A DNA stretch of 64,000 bases from Xanthomonas sp. XNM01 (GCF_014851915.1 NZ_JACVAP010000004.1:534383-598382), one strand, 5' to 3'; shown: positions 27,524 to 39,225, numbered from the stretch's first letter. Notes: a model not told the origin generated them from the sequence alone. A program made the numbers and translations.

Positions 27524-29245
27524 ATGAAGCCTCGCGCCACCCTGCTCCTGCTCTCCGGTCTGCTGATCGGCACCTGCCTGCCCGCACCGGCCGCCGCGGC
27601 CGACCGCATCACCGGGCACACCTTCGCCACCCGCTCCGAGGTGATCGCGCCGAAGGCGATGGCCGCCACCTCGCAGCCGCTGGCCACCCAGATCGCGCTG
27701 AACGTGATGAAGTCAGGCGGCACCGCGGTGGATGCGGCGATCGCCGCGAACGCCGCACTGGGCCTGATGGAGCCGACAGGCAACGGCATCGGCGGCGACC
27801 TGTTCGCCATCGTCTGGGACCCGAAGACGCAGAAGCTGTACGGCTACAACGGATCGGGGCGTTCGCCGAAGTCGCTGACCCTGGCCGAGTTCCGCCGTCG
27901 CGGCTTGACCGAGATCCCGGCCACCGGCCCGCTGCCGGTGTCGGTGCCGGGTGCGGTCGATGGCTGGTTCGCGCTGCACGAACGGTTCGGCCGCAAGCCG
28001 ATGGCGGAGAACCTCGCGCCGACCATCCGCTACGCGCGCGACGGGCATCCGGTCTCCGAGGTGATCGCCTACTACTGGGACCGCTCGGTGCCGCGACTGT
28101 CGCCGCAGCCGGGATTCAAGGAACAGTTCACCATCGATGGTCGCGCGCCGCGCAAGGGCGAGCTGTGGCGCAATCCCGGCCTGGCCGACACGCTGCAGAA
28201 GATCGCCGATGGCGGTCGCGACGCGTTCTACACCGGCGAGATCGCGCGCACCATCGACGCGTTCTTCAAGGCCAATGGCGGCTTCCTCAGCTACGAGGAC
28301 ATGGCCAGCCACCACGGCGAGTGGGTCGAGCCGGTCAGCAGCAACTACCGCGGCTACGACGTGTGGGAGCTGCCGCCCAACAGCCAGGGCATCGCCGCGC
28401 TGCAGATCCTCAACGTGCTGGAGGGATACGACTTCTCGAAGATCCCGTTCGGCTCGGCCGAGCACGTGCACCTGTTCGTCGAGGCCAAGAAGCTGGCCTT
28501 CGCCGACCGCGCACGCTTCTATGCCGACATGGCCTTCCAGCCGGCGCCGGTGGAGCGACTGATCTCCAAGGAGTACGCGGCGCAGCGGCGCGCGCTGATC
28601 TCGATGGGCACGGCGATGAAGACCGTGCAGCCCGGCACGCCGAAGCAGCTGGAAGAGGGCGACACGATCTACATGACCGTCGCCGACGCCGACGGGATGA
28701 TGGTGTCGCTGATCCAGTCCAACTACCGCGGCATGGGCAGCGGCATGGCGCCGCCGGGGCTGGGCTTCATCCTGCAGGACCGCGGCGAGATGTTCGTGCT
28801 GCAGAAGGACCACCCGAACGGCTATGCGCCGGGCAAGCGCCCGTTCCAGACCATCATCCCGGCGTTCATCACCCGCGACGGCAAGCCATGGCTGTCGTTC
28901 GGCGTGATGGGCGGGGCGATGCAGCCGCAGGGCCATGCGCAGATCGTGATGAACCTGATCGACTTCGGCATGAACCTGCAGGAGGCCGGCGACGCGCCGA
29001 GGATCCAGCACGAGGGCTCGACCGAGCCGACCGGGCAGAACACCGCGATGACCGACGGTGGCGAGGTCAACCTCGAGACCGGCTTCCCGTACGAGACCGT
29101 GCGTGCGCTGATGCGCAAGGGCCATCGCGTGGTGTTCGCCGATGGCCCGTACGGCGGCTATCAGGCGATCCTGCGCGACCCGGAGACCGGCGTTTACTAC
29201 GGCGCCTCCGAGAGCCGCAAGGACGGGCAGGCCGCCGGCTACTGA
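27524..29245 (+). CDS. ggt: gamma-glutamyltransferase
   Basis: A 573-residue periplasmic enzyme that hydrolyses or transfers the gamma-glutamyl group of glutathione and related peptides. Sec signal peptide MKPRATLLLLSGLLIG to AAAA. Large-subunit signature GGTAVDAAIAANAALGLMEP and TGNGIGGDLFAIV. Autoprocessing should expose Thr381 in GDTIYMTVADADG; canonical enzymes have TTHYS-V-D here, so TIYMTVAD is a diverged version of the nucleophile strand. Divergent from the pilus operon; the 220-bp region between them holds the SARP-like repeats. Confidence 0.92.
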   Translation: MKPRATLLLLSGLLIGTCLPAPAAAADRITGHTFATRSEVIAPKAMAATSQPLATQIALNVMKSGGTAVDAAIAANAALGLMEPTGNGIGGDLFAIVWDPKTQKLYGYNGSGRSPKSLTLAEFRRRGLTEIPATGPLPVSVPGAVDGWFALHERFGRKPMAENLAPTIRYARDGHPVSEVIAYYWDRSVPRLSPQPGFKEQFTIDGRAPRKGELWRNPGLADTLQKIADGGRDAFYTGEIARTIDAFFKANGGFLSYEDMASHHGEWVEPVSSNYRGYDVWELPPNSQGIAALQILNVLEGYDFSKIPFGSAEHVHLFVEAKKLAFADRARFYADMAFQPAPVERLISKEYAAQRRALISMGTAMKTVQPGTPKQLEEGDTIYMTVADADGMMVSLIQSNYRGMGSGMAPPGLGFILQDRGEMFVLQKDHPNGYAPGKRPFQTIIPAFITRDGKPWLSFGVMGGAMQPQGHAQIVMNLIDFGMNLQEAGDAPRIQHEGSTEPTGQNTAMTDGGEVNLETGFPYETVRALMRKGHRVVFADGPYGGYQAILRDPETGVYYGASESRKDGQAAGY

Positions 29246-29693
29246 GTGGCGTCCGGCGGCGAGGGCGGCGGCCTCGCCCTCGCGCGTGCGTCGGCAGGTG
29301 CCGTGAGCCGATGCGGCGGGCGGGCATCGCCGTCGCGGTCGTCTCGACGGAGGCGCCCGTGTCGGCGCGGCCTTCACTGCAGGAGCGTGCCTGCACGACC
29401 CCGCCGCTTTCGTCGTGCGCTTCCGTCGCGGCGCCTGGCTGCCGCGTGACGGCATCGGTTCCATGTCATTCGGCCCGGTGGTCCGGCGCCCCGGGTCCGT
29501 CATCGCAGAGGGCGGTTGCCAGCAGTGCGTTGGCGACACTTTGCGCTCAACGCGCGCCGCCCTTCCGCAGGGATGCGACCACATTCGTCCCACACCTCAG
29601 CACCCGGCAGCGCCCCACGTGCCGCCAGCCGCGGTTCAATCCCAGACCCGGCCGGCCGATAACGACGGTGGGAGAAAGGGAGGGGACGCTGCG
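29246..29693. other. 448-bp intergenic region
   Basis: No coding potential with normal codon use was found on either strand. A GC-rich inverted repeat CGAGGGC / GCCCTCG (29260-29282) just after ggt may end its transcript, although no U run follows. The last 25 bases hold GGAGAAAGGGAGGGG, a purine-rich ribosome site for the chemoreceptor. Confidence 0.5.
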
Positions 29694-31496
29694 ATGCAGC
29701 CGTGTTTCGAAGTACCGTCCGGACAGGACGGGATCGGGCCGATGCTGCCCGACGCACCGGTCGCGCTGCTGCGGCTGGACCAGGCGCGGCGCATCGTCGC
29801 GGTCAACCGCGCCGCGCTGGATCTGCTCGGCAGCGAGCCGGCCCTGATCAATGCCGGCTGCGAGCGGCTGTGGGGCATGCCGCCGGAAGCGCTCGGCGAT
29901 GCCGAGGGGGTGTGGTGCGCGGCTGGCGACGATCCGGCCTGCCGGGTCCGCCACCAGCGCGACCGTGATGGCGACGGCTGGCTGCTGTCGCTGCCGCATC
30001 CGGAAACGGCACAGCTGCTGCGCGATCCGCCCCCGTCCGCGCCCGCACCGCTGGATGCCGCGTCCGCCCAGGCCTCGGACGATGCGGCATTGCTGGCCCA
30101 TGTCGGTGCGCTGCTTGGTGGCTGCGACCTGGATCTGGTGCTGCCCGAGCAACAGCGCGACAGCGCGATCGGGCGTCGCCTGGGCGCCGGGTTCGGCAAT
30201 CTGGCCGAGGCCATCCGCCAGGCGGTCGCACTGTCGGTGCAGATCGCCCAGGCGGTGCCGCAGGTGGTCGAGGAGAACGGCGAGCTCGCCCGCCAGGCGC
30301 AGGCCCAGGCCGATGCGCTGCAGTCCGTCCTGGAAGCCACCCAGCGCCTGCTGCAGGGGCTGCAGGCGGTCGGCGGCGACCTCGATGCGGTCAAGGGCGT
30401 GGCCGCCAGTGCCGACGAGAGCGCACGCGAGGGCGGTCAGGCGGCGCGGGCGCTGGCCGAGGCCATGCAGGAAGTCGAGCGCCGGGCCACCCGCGCGCAC
30501 GACGTGATCGAGGTGATCGACGCGGTCGCGTTCCAGACCAACATCCTGTCGATCAACGCCAGCATCGAAGCCGCGCGTGCCGGGCCCGCCGGCCGCGGGT
30601 TCGCGGTGGTGGCCAACGAGATCCGCAGCCTCGCCGACCGCGCAGGCACGGCCGCGCGCGATGTCCGCGGCATCATCGGCGAAACCGTGCAGGCGCTCGG
30701 CGACGGCGCCGCATCGGCGCGGCGGACCGAACAGGTGCTCGACGGCATCGGCGTGCTGCTGGCACGCGCAGGATCGGCGATGGAGTCGGTCGCCGGCCGC
30801 GTGGCGGGCCAGGGCGAGGAGATCCTGGCGATCGACCGTGCGGTCGAGCGCGCGGCGGAACTCGGGCGCAGCAATCTGGAGCACGCCGCGCACGTGGCCG
30901 AGCGCAGCCAGGCGCTGGGTGAGGCGGCGGGCACGCTGGCCGATTGCGTCGGCCTGTTCCGTCTGCCCGATGCGCCGCTGCAGCAGCCGCGGCACGCGCG
31001 CGTGCATGCGCTGGCCACCGCGACGGCCGGACGCATCGGCGCGCTGTTCGAGGATGCGCTGGCGCAGCGGCGGATCACGCCCGACGCGCTGTTCTCGCAG
31101 GAGTACCGCCAGATTCCGGGCATCGATCCGCCCAAGTACCGCACTCCGTTCGACGCGCTCTGCGACGAACTGCTGCCGCCGCTGCAGGAGCCGCTGGCGG
31201 CGGCGGAGGACTGGATCGTGTTCGCGATCTGCGCCAATCCCGACGGTTACGTGCCGACCCACAACCTGCGTTTCAGCCAGCCGATGACCGGCGACCGCGC
31301 GCGCGACCTGGTCGGCAACCGCACCAAGCGGATCTTCGGCGACCGGGTCGGGCGCAGCGTGGGCGCGCACACCGATCCGTACCGGTTGCAGGTCTACCGG
31401 CGCGATACCGGGCAGATCATGTTCGACCTGTCGGTCCCCGTGTACGTCGGTGGCGAGCACTGGGGCGGATTGCGCGTCGGCTACACGCTGGAATGA
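29694..31496 (+). CDS. soluble methyl-accepting chemotaxis protein, C-terminal sensor
   Basis: A 600-residue protein without membrane segments. Residues about 15-110 are PAS-like ([20 protein letters not shown]). The signalling coiled coil spans about 165-415 with the hairpin tip [24 protein letters not shown] and [19 protein letters not shown], so it can contact CheA/CheW. Residues about 440-600 form a second sensor of the small Cache-like kind found after the signalling domain in proteobacterial receptors ([51 protein letters not shown]). The ATG was chosen for its strong purine-rich ribosome site. No chemotaxis partners are nearby. Confidence 0.88.
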   Translation: MQPCFEVPSGQDGIGPMLPDAPVALLRLDQARRIVAVNRAALDLLGSEPALINAGCERLWGMPPEALGDAEGVWCAAGDDPACRVRHQRDRDGDGWLLSLPHPETAQLLRDPPPSAPAPLDAASAQASDDAALLAHVGALLGGCDLDLVLPEQQRDSAIGRRLGAGFGNLAEAIRQAVALSVQIAQAVPQVVEENGELARQAQAQADALQSVLEATQRLLQGLQAVGGDLDAVKGVAASADESAREGGQAARALAEAMQEVERRATRAHDVIEVIDAVAFQTNILSINASIEAARAGPAGRGFAVVANEIRSLADRAGTAARDVRGIIGETVQALGDGAASARRTEQVLDGIGVLLARAGSAMESVAGRVAGQGEEILAIDRAVERAAELGRSNLEHAAHVAERSQALGEAAGTLADCVGLFRLPDAPLQQPRHARVHALATATAGRIGALFEDALAQRRITPDALFSQEYRQIPGIDPPKYRTPFDALCDELLPPLQEPLAAAEDWIVFAICANPDGYVPTHNLRFSQPMTGDRARDLVGNRTKRIFGDRVGRSVGAHTDPYRLQVYRRDTGQIMFDLSVPVYVGGEHWGGLRVGYTLE

Positions 31497-31614
31497 TGAC
31501 ACCACGGCCGGTGCCGATGCCGGCCGGTCATCGTGTATCGCCCCGATCCGGCGCGGCATCGGACCGGGCCGGGCCGGGCCGGGCGGGTGCATCGCGCCAT
31601 GCCGCGGAAGCCGC

Positions 31615-32302
31615 TCAGCGCAGCGGCGAGCGGCCGTCGCGGAGCGCGGCAGACCAGGTCGTGGTCCAGAGCGCCATCGGCGTCGGGCAGGCTGGCGTGG
31701 AATGCCGCGCGCGCCTGCCCGGCGTCCCTCCCGGCCCGCAAGTCGCGTCCGATACGGGCTGCCCTCCGGCAGCTTCACCACGTTGGACACCGGCGCGACG
31801 AGGCCGGCCTCCACGTTGCCGTGGAAATCGAAGAAGTGCCGATCCTCGAACAGCGCGTCGAGCCGTGCGGTGCCGAGGCATCCGAAGATGCGGTCGCAGA
31901 ATGACGTGCCGGTCAGGATCCGGCAGTCGAGGTCGCCGAACACGCGGACGGTGCCGTTGGCGATCACCACGCGGGCGCGCAGGTTGCCGCTGACGATCAG
32001 GCTGGCGATGTCGTCGACGAACAGGCTGGCGCAGGTCAGGTCGCCGATGACGACCAGGACGTTCACGTCGAACATCAGCTCCCGTCCATGATGATCGGAC
32101 CGTCGCAGGCATGGAATCCGTCGGGAGCCTCCAGGAAGCGCAGATGATCCCGGCCCCCGGGCAGCGCGTCTGCAGGGCGGCAGCCTCCGCGTCGGTGGGC
32201 GGGCGGCGGGTGATCGTGGATGCCATGCCAGGTGAACTCCGTTCGATGCAGGGCCATCGCGTGCGTGGCCGCGGCCGTTCCCGGATCGATCACCCGTGTC
32301 AC
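31615..32302 (-). pseudogene. frameshifted beta-repeat (GDL-repeat) protein gene
   Basis: Coding-like sequence in pieces on different frames. The centre, from ATG 32076, reads VLVVIGDLTCASLFVDDIASLIVSGNL and VVIANGTVRVFGDLDC, a right-handed beta-helix-like repeat of hydrophobic-GDL units, ending HGNVEAGLVAPVSNVVKLPEG. Upstream residues DHLRFLEAPDGFHACDGPI lie in another frame and stop in TGATG at the central ORF. Downstream, AFHASLPDADGALDHDLVC and then ALRDGRSPLR-stop look like the expected C-terminus but need two further frame changes. I read it as one decayed gene; two short coupled genes remain possible. Confidence 0.5.
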
Positions 32303-32371
32303 CGAGCGCGATGCCCGGATGCATGCGGGCCGGGCGTTGGGCGCCGGGCGGGTTTCGTGCTCTAATCCGCG

Positions 32372-34437
<2,066 letters not shown>

Positions 34438-34445
34438 ACCGGCAA

Positions 34446-34485
34446 GGTGGTGCCGGGGTGGCTGCACGCCGCCCCGGCAACCACC
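34446..34485 (+). terminator. strong hairpin after thiC
   Basis: GGTGGTGCCGGGG and CCCCGGCAACCACC form a long, slightly bulged stem 8 bp after the thiC stop. No T run follows, so its role as terminator is uncertain. Confidence 0.5.
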
Positions 34486-34526
34486 GTGCTAGCGTCGGGC
34501 CGGGTTTCCACATCGGGAGTTCCGCC

Positions 34527-35105
34527 ATGACTGCATCCCTCTTCCTGCGCGGCCTGGTCATGGTCGCCGTCCTGTCCCTGCTGGCTGCCTGCGCCACCGG
34601 CCCGCGGATCACCGCCGAGGCCGATCCGCAGGCCGACTTCAGCCGCTACCGGACCTTCGCGTTCTACTCCCCGCTGGCGCTGGAGGCGCGCGGCTACGCC
34701 ACGCCCACCAGCGAGCGGGTCAAGGCGGCGGCGCGTGCCCAGCTCGAGGCGCGCGGCTACCGCTACCAGGAGCGCGATCCGGACCTGCTGGTCAACCTCA
34801 ACGGCTACCTGCAGGAGCGCACCGACGTGCACGTGATGCCGGAAGTCGACTACGCCTACTACTACAGTTACCGCGCGCGGGCCTATGTCGCCTCGCCGTA
34901 CTGGCGCGACCGGACCAGCGTGCACCGCTACACCGAGGGCACGCTCAACGTCGACATCGTCGACCGGGCCCGCAACCAGCTGGTCTGGGAGGGCGTGGCG
35001 GTCGGTCGGGTCGGACGGATGCCGGCGGAGGAGCGGCTGGCCAGGATCGACGGCGTGGTCGCCGATATCATGGCCCGCTATCCCGCCCGCGCCGGCGCGC
35101 CCTGA
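34527..35105 (+). CDS. DUF4136 lipoprotein
   Basis: A 192-residue envelope lipoprotein: signal MTASLFLRGLVMVAVLSLLAAC with lipobox LLAAC, then ADPQADFSRYRTFAFYSPL, the usual start of DUF4136 domains, and a C-terminal RARNQLVWEGVAVGRV. The Tyr-rich block YAYYYSYRARAYV in the middle is common in these proteins. Function of the family is unknown. The ATG follows GGGAGTTCC. The next gene begins 35 bp later. Confidence 0.88.
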   Translation: MTASLFLRGLVMVAVLSLLAACATGPRITAEADPQADFSRYRTFAFYSPLALEARGYATPTSERVKAAARAQLEARGYRYQERDPDLLVNLNGYLQERTDVHVMPEVDYAYYYSYRARAYVASPYWRDRTSVHRYTEGTLNVDIVDRARNQLVWEGVAVGRVGRMPAEERLARIDGVVADIMARYPARAGAP

Positions 35106-35140
35106 CCCGGGCCCGGCCAGCCCAGGAGCTACGGCCAGCG

Positions 35141-35827
35141 ATGAACCGGACGCGTATCGAACGCCTGCGCTGGCTGGTCCGCGCACGCAGGAATCCCTCG
35201 GCGCTGCTGCTGGCGGTGCAGCTGCTCGGCGTACTGCTGTATCCGGTGATGGACGAGGCCGCCGCCGGGCGCGCGCTGTTCGGCGCGTTCGGCATCGTGG
35301 TGCTGATGCTGGCCGTGTGGGTGGTCAAGCGCAGCCCGGCGCTGAGCTGGATCGCCTGGTGCCTGGCGCTGCCATCGGTGCTGCTGTCGGTGGCCGCGGC
35401 GCTGTCCGGGCCGGCGTGGCTGGCCGCGGCGGCGCAGGCGCTGGAAAGCCTGCTGTACTTCTATGCAGCCGGCGCGCTGATCGCGTACATGCTGGCCGAC
35501 CATGAGGTCACCAGCGACGAGCTGTTCGCGGCCGGCGCCACCTTCACTCTGCTGGCCTGGGCCTTCGCGTTCGCGTTCTCGGTCTGCCAGACCGCGCAGC
35601 CGGGCAGTTTCGCCGGCATGGGCCAGGCCGGGCAGCGCAGCTGGATGGAGCTGTTGTCGCTGAGCTTCAGCCTGCTGTCCGGGGTCGGCCTGAGCGACGT
35701 CGTGCCGATCCGGCCGCAGGCGCGGGCGCTGGTGATGCTCGCCCAGTTCGCCGGGGTGATGTACATCGCCCTGGTCGTCTCGCGGCTGATCGGACTGACG
35801 ATCCTGCGTCGCCAGTCCGGGGCCTGA
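35141..35827 (+). CDS. ion-channel-like membrane protein
   Basis: A 228-residue protein with about six membrane segments. The C-terminal third resembles a two-helix pore: SFSLLSGVGLSDVVPI in place of a potassium filter, followed by ALVMLAQFAGVMYIALVVSRLIGL, which is typical of 2-TM channel C-termini. The filter sequence SGVGLSD departs from TVGYGD, so ion choice is unclear. It may be cotranscribed with the DUF4136 gene. Confidence 0.7.
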   Translation: MNRTRIERLRWLVRARRNPSALLLAVQLLGVLLYPVMDEAAAGRALFGAFGIVVLMLAVWVVKRSPALSWIAWCLALPSVLLSVAAALSGPAWLAAAAQALESLLYFYAAGALIAYMLADHEVTSDELFAAGATFTLLAWAFAFAFSVCQTAQPGSFAGMGQAGQRSWMELLSLSFSLLSGVGLSDVVPIRPQARALVMLAQFAGVMYIALVVSRLIGLTILRRQSGA

Positions 35828-35831
35828 GCGG

Positions 35832-36941
35832 TCAGCCGGCCTCGGCCGGCACTGCGTTCAGCGATTCGGCCAGCGCACGCCATTCCGGCAGGCGGCCCAG
35901 CACGCCGCTGCGCGCCAGGTAGGCCTCGTCCGGCTCCTCGCCGCTGGCCAGGGCCATGGCGACGTGGACCGCACCGGTGACCCAGAAGCTGCGCGTGCTC
36001 GACCGGGCCGGCTGGCGATGGAAGGCGACCGCCTCGATGATCGGCATCGGCAGGCCCCACAGGCCGAGCAGGTAGGCGCCGGCTTCGGCGTGGCCCGGGC
36101 GGGCGTCGTCGTCGGTCGCCGGTTCGCGGTCGTCGCGGATGCCGGGCAGCAGCAGGCCGATGTCGGCCAGCAGCGCGGCGGTGGCGCCGAGTTCGGCGCT
36201 GGTGTCGGGCAGCATCTTCTTGGCCAGGCGCGAGGCCAGCAGGGCGCGCTGCTGCAGGGCCGCGCGGTCGCTGCTGGCCATGCCCGGCAGCGAGAACACC
36301 TCGCTGGCCAGGACCAGGTCGCGCAGCGTGGAGATGCCCAGGCGGGTCACCGCGCTGCGCAGGTCGGTCACGGTGCGGCCGTTGGAGAAGTAGGCGGAGT
36401 TGCACAGCTGCAGCACCTTGGCCGCGATCGCCGGGTCGCCGGAGACCAGGCGGGCGATGTCGGTGGCGCTGGTGTGCTCGTCGGCTTCCAGCGCGTGCAT
36501 CAGGCTCAGGTACAGCTGCGGCGGCGAGGGCAGCTGCTCGACGCGGCCGATGCGCGTGCGCAGCTCGGGGTTGTCCAGCAGCTCGCGCAGTTCCTCCAGG
36601 CTGCCGACCGCCTCCAGCAGCAGTTCCGGTGCCAGTGGTGCGGCGACGAAGCGATGGGCCAGGCCGATGATGCGCGCCGCCGGCGCCTGGCCGTCGGCGA
36701 TGGTGGCGATGCGCGAGGTTTCGGGGCGCAGGGTGCGGATCTGGCCGAGCAGGGTGGCGGCCGGCATGTCGGCCAGCTCGGGCGCGACGATGACCACGTC
36801 CAGCGTGATCACCGCGGCGTGGGCGATCGCGGCGGCGCCGTCGTTGCAGCGCTCCACCTCCCAGGCATCGCCCATGTCCGCGACCAGGTCGACGAGATCG
36901 TTGGGAAAGATGGCGGTATCGCCGACGAACAGGATGCGCAC
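35832..36941 (-). CDS. HDOD domain protein with degenerate receiver
   Basis: A 369-residue protein starting at GTG (36941). Residues 1-115 look like a response-regulator fold, but where the phospho-acceptor Asp is expected the text reads DVVIVAPELADM, so phosphorylation is unlikely. Residues about 130-320 are an HDOD domain (LPSPPQLYLSLM, ARLVSGDPAIAAKVLQLCNSA, GISTLRDLVLA). HDOD proteins act in signalling and stress circuits; the target is unknown. Converges on the channel-like gene with 4 bp between. Confidence 0.85.
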   Translation of the reverse strand: MRILFVGDTAIFPNDLVDLVADMGDAWEVERCNDGAAAIAHAAVITLDVVIVAPELADMPAATLLGQIRTLRPETSRIATIADGQAPAARIIGLAHRFVAAPLAPELLLEAVGSLEELRELLDNPELRTRIGRVEQLPSPPQLYLSLMHALEADEHTSATDIARLVSGDPAIAAKVLQLCNSAYFSNGRTVTDLRSAVTRLGISTLRDLVLASEVFSLPGMASSDRAALQQRALLASRLAKKMLPDTSAELGATAALLADIGLLLPGIRDDREPATDDDARPGHAEAGAYLLGLWGLPMPIIEAVAFHRQPARSSTRSFWVTGAVHVAMALASGEEPDEAYLARSGVLGRLPEWRALAESLNAVPAEAG

Positions 36942-37083
36942 GTGGACTCCTCGATGTGACGGGTAGGGCGCCGGACGAACGGGCAGCCATCGACCGTATC
37001 GGGCACCACGGGCAGGAATTTAGCCTTGTGAAGGCCTTGTGTACGACGGATGTGAAGAACTGTGGACCAGTTCCGTCCGGAAC

Positions 37084-37113
37084 GTGCGCGCGCGCGGGCT
37101 GCGCGCGCGCCGG
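37084..37113 (-). terminator. GC hairpin downstream of ppa
   Basis: A near-perfect inverted repeat of alternating GC (GCGCGCGCGGG / CTGCGCGCGCGC) sits 10 bp after the ppa stop. No U run. Confidence 0.4.
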
Positions 37114-37122
37114 TCCATTGGA

Positions 37123-37656
37123 TCAGCCTTCCTTGCTGGCGCGGGCGATCGCGTCGAGCAGGATCTGCTTGGCTTCGGCGGCATTGCCCCAGCCGTCGAG
37201 CTTGACCCACTTGCCCTTCTCCAGGTCCTTGTAGTGCTCGAAGAAGTGGCCGATGCGCTCCAGCCAGTGCGAGGACACCTGGTCGATGTCGTTGACGTGC
37301 GCGTAGCCCGAGAACACCTTCGACACCGGCACCGCGAGCAGCTTCTCGTCGCTGCCGGCTTCGTCGGACATCTTCAGCACGCCGACCGGACGGCAGCGGA
37401 TCACCGAGCCCGGCACCAGCGGCAGCGGCAGCACCACCAGCACGTCGGCCGGATCGCCGTCGCCGCACAGGGTGTTGGGAACGTAGCCGTAGTTGCAGGG
37501 GTAGCGCATCGGCGTGGACAGGATGCGGTCGACGAAGATCGCGCCGCTTTCCTTGTCGACCTCGTACTTGACCGGCTCGGAGTCCTTCGGGATCTCGATG
37601 ACGACGTTGATTTCCTCGGGCGGGTTCTTGCCGGAATTGACCTGGTCCAGGCCCAT
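37123..37656 (-). CDS. ppa: inorganic pyrophosphatase, family I
   Basis: A 177-residue soluble enzyme splitting PPi to phosphate. It has the Mg-binding [11 protein letters not shown] (the D-D-P-D motif) and the substrate-site residues in [10 protein letters not shown] and [13 protein letters not shown]. Start [19 protein letters not shown]; longer frames upstream are shadow. It stands alone on this strand, but hppA and pfp follow within 10 kb, so three PPi-using activities share this stretch of chromosome. Confidence 0.97.
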   Translation of the reverse strand: MGLDQVNSGKNPPEEINVVIEIPKDSEPVKYEVDKESGAIFVDRILSTPMRYPCNYGYVPNTLCGDGDPADVLVVLPLPLVPGSVIRCRPVGVLKMSDEAGSDEKLLAVPVSKVFSGYAHVNDIDQVSSHWLERIGHFFEHYKDLEKGKWVKLDGWGNAAEAKQILLDAIARASKEG

Positions 37657-37800
37657 GCGATGCTCCGATGTCACTGCGGTGGTGGGACCCGGGATTTTAC
37701 GTGGTTGGCTGCTGCGGAGCACAAACGGCCGCCGCAGGACCGGCCGCGGCACGGGCCGTGATGCCGCCGCCGCGGCTTCACCGCGCCCGCGCAGCGTGGC

Positions 37801-37823
37801 ATGATTGCGAATCATTATCATTT
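37801..37823 (+). promoter_or_regulatory. Fur box
   Basis: The 19 bp at 37801-37819 contain AATCATTATC, a perfect half of the Fur consensus GATAATGATAATCATTATC, and match 13 of 19 overall; on the other strand GATAATGAT is also perfect. The surrounding 37657-38114 region has no other gene. The box lies 296 bp before heme oxygenase and 145 bp before the divergent ppa start, and most likely serves the heme/TonB operon. Confidence 0.75.
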
Positions 37824-38114
37824 GATCGCCCGGCTATTCCTCTCTTTTTCCTCCGTCCCGTGTGTCCGCCGATGCCCCGGGTTCCGGGAGCCGCGCAGCA
37901 GCGGCGTGGGCGCCGGTGCCCGGCCGGGCGCACTGGCTGCGGCATGCCAGCGGTGGCCGTGGCGCCCACCGCGTCGGGACGTCGTGCGGACGTCATCGCG
38001 CTGGATGGTCTGGGGGACAGGCCATCGCTGGACGTCTCTCCGGGAACACCCGTACGCCGGCCGTCCAGCGACAGCCGGGCGGGGCGTGCTCCTCCCCCGA
38101 CCACACCTGCTCCC

Positions 38115-38699
38115 ATGACCGCCATCCCCGCCGCAGCCTCCCGCAGCCAGCGCCTCAAGGCCGCCACCCGCTCCACCCATGAATCGCTGGACACGCGGAT
38201 CATGTCCGAGGACATCTTCGCCAGCCGCGCGCGCTTCGCGAAGTTCGTCCGCGTCCAGTACCGCTTCCATCGCGACGTCGACGCGCTGTACGCACGGTCC
38301 GCACTCGATGCGCTGCTGCCGGGTCTGGCCGCGCGGCGACGGCTGCCGCAGATCGCCAGCGACCTGGGCGACCTCGGCCAGCCCCTGCCGGCGGAGGCGC
38401 CGGCCACGCTGGCGGCCGATATGACGCTGCCGGCCGCGCTCGGCTGGCTGTACGTCGCCGAGGGATCCAATCTCGGCGGGACCGTGCTCTATCGGCTGGC
38501 GGCGGCGCTCGGACTGGATGCCGGTTTCGGTGCCCGGCACCTGGCCGCGCATCCGGACGGGGCCGCCCGTCACTGGCGCCGCTTCACGGCCGTGCTCGAC
38601 GGGCTGACGCTGACGCCGGAACAGGACGCCGCGGCGGTGGACGCGGCCAACGCCGCGTTCCGCACGGTGCGTGGCTACGTCGAGGAGGAGTTCGCATGA
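38115..38699 (+). CDS. biliverdin-producing heme oxygenase
   Basis: A 194-residue helical enzyme that opens heme to biliverdin, CO and iron. The proximal heme ligand is the His in ATRSTHESLDTRIM, and the distal-helix Gly pattern is YVAEGSNLGGTVLYR. Downstream genes encode TonB-ExbB-ExbD, which energise heme or siderophore uptake, and a Fur box lies upstream; a role in iron acquisition from heme is the natural reading. No phytochrome gene, the other usual partner, is in the window. Confidence 0.9.
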   Translation: MTAIPAAASRSQRLKAATRSTHESLDTRIMSEDIFASRARFAKFVRVQYRFHRDVDALYARSALDALLPGLAARRRLPQIASDLGDLGQPLPAEAPATLAADMTLPAALGWLYVAEGSNLGGTVLYRLAAALGLDAGFGARHLAAHPDGAARHWRRFTAVLDGLTLTPEQDAAAVDAANAAFRTVRGYVEEEFA

Positions 38700-38833
38700 G
38701 GCCGGTGGCCATCCTGCGTGCCGCACCCGGGCCGGTACCGATGGCGCGGCCGATGTCCCCGCACGCGTGCGCGCCACGCAGCGGCGTTTCCCTGCTGAGC
38801 GCTGGTCGGCCGTTCGGTGGATGGCGCCGCTGA
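38696..38833 (+). CDS. small overlapping ORF, possibly translated
   Basis: A 45-codon ORF starting inside the heme oxygenase stop (ATGA) and ending in TGATG with the next gene start. The product, beginning MRPVAILRAAPGPVP, has no recognisable motif and is Arg/Pro/Ala-rich. The only support is the overlap at both ends, which would let it carry ribosomes between the two genes. Confidence 0.3.
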   Translation: MRPVAILRAAPGPVPMARPMSPHACAPRSGVSLLSAGRPFGGWRR

Positions 38834-39225
38834 TGCGATGGATGTGGTTCTGCCTCGGGTGGCTGATGGTCGCGCTGGGCGTCATCGGCGCGCTGCTGCC
38901 GGTGATGCCGACCACGATCTTCCTGATCCTGGCGCTGGGCTGCTTCTCGCGTTCGTCGCCGCGCCTGGAGGCCTGGCTGCTGCGCCATCCGCGCTACGGC
39001 CCGGCGCTGCGGCTGTGGCGCGAACAGGGCGCGGTGTCGGCGCGCGGCAAGCGGTATGCCTGCCTGGGCATGGCCCTGGGTTTCGTGGTGTTCCTGGTCG
39101 GCGCGCGGCCATCGCCGCTGCTCTGCCTCGGCGTGTCCCTGTTCTTCATCGCCAGCGCGGCCTACGTGCTGAGCCGGCCGTCACCACGGCGCGGCCCGGC
39201 GCCGACGCGGCACGCACGATGCTGA
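38833..39225 (+). CDS. ybaN: YbaN family (DUF454) membrane protein
   Basis: A 130-residue protein with four membrane helices and the DUF454 start pattern: CLGWLMVALGVIGALLPVMPTT, then LGCFSRSSPRLEAWLLRHP. An in-frame Met 4 codons earlier (38821) is an alternative start; 38833 was chosen because it overlaps the preceding stop and matches family length. Function unknown, but in many proteobacteria it sits with heme oxygenase and iron genes, as here. Overlaps the Fur-like gene by 7 bp. Confidence 0.85.
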   Translation: MRWMWFCLGWLMVALGVIGALLPVMPTTIFLILALGCFSRSSPRLEAWLLRHPRYGPALRLWREQGAVSARGKRYACLGMALGFVVFLVGARPSPLLCLGVSLFFIASAAYVLSRPSPRRGPAPTRHARC

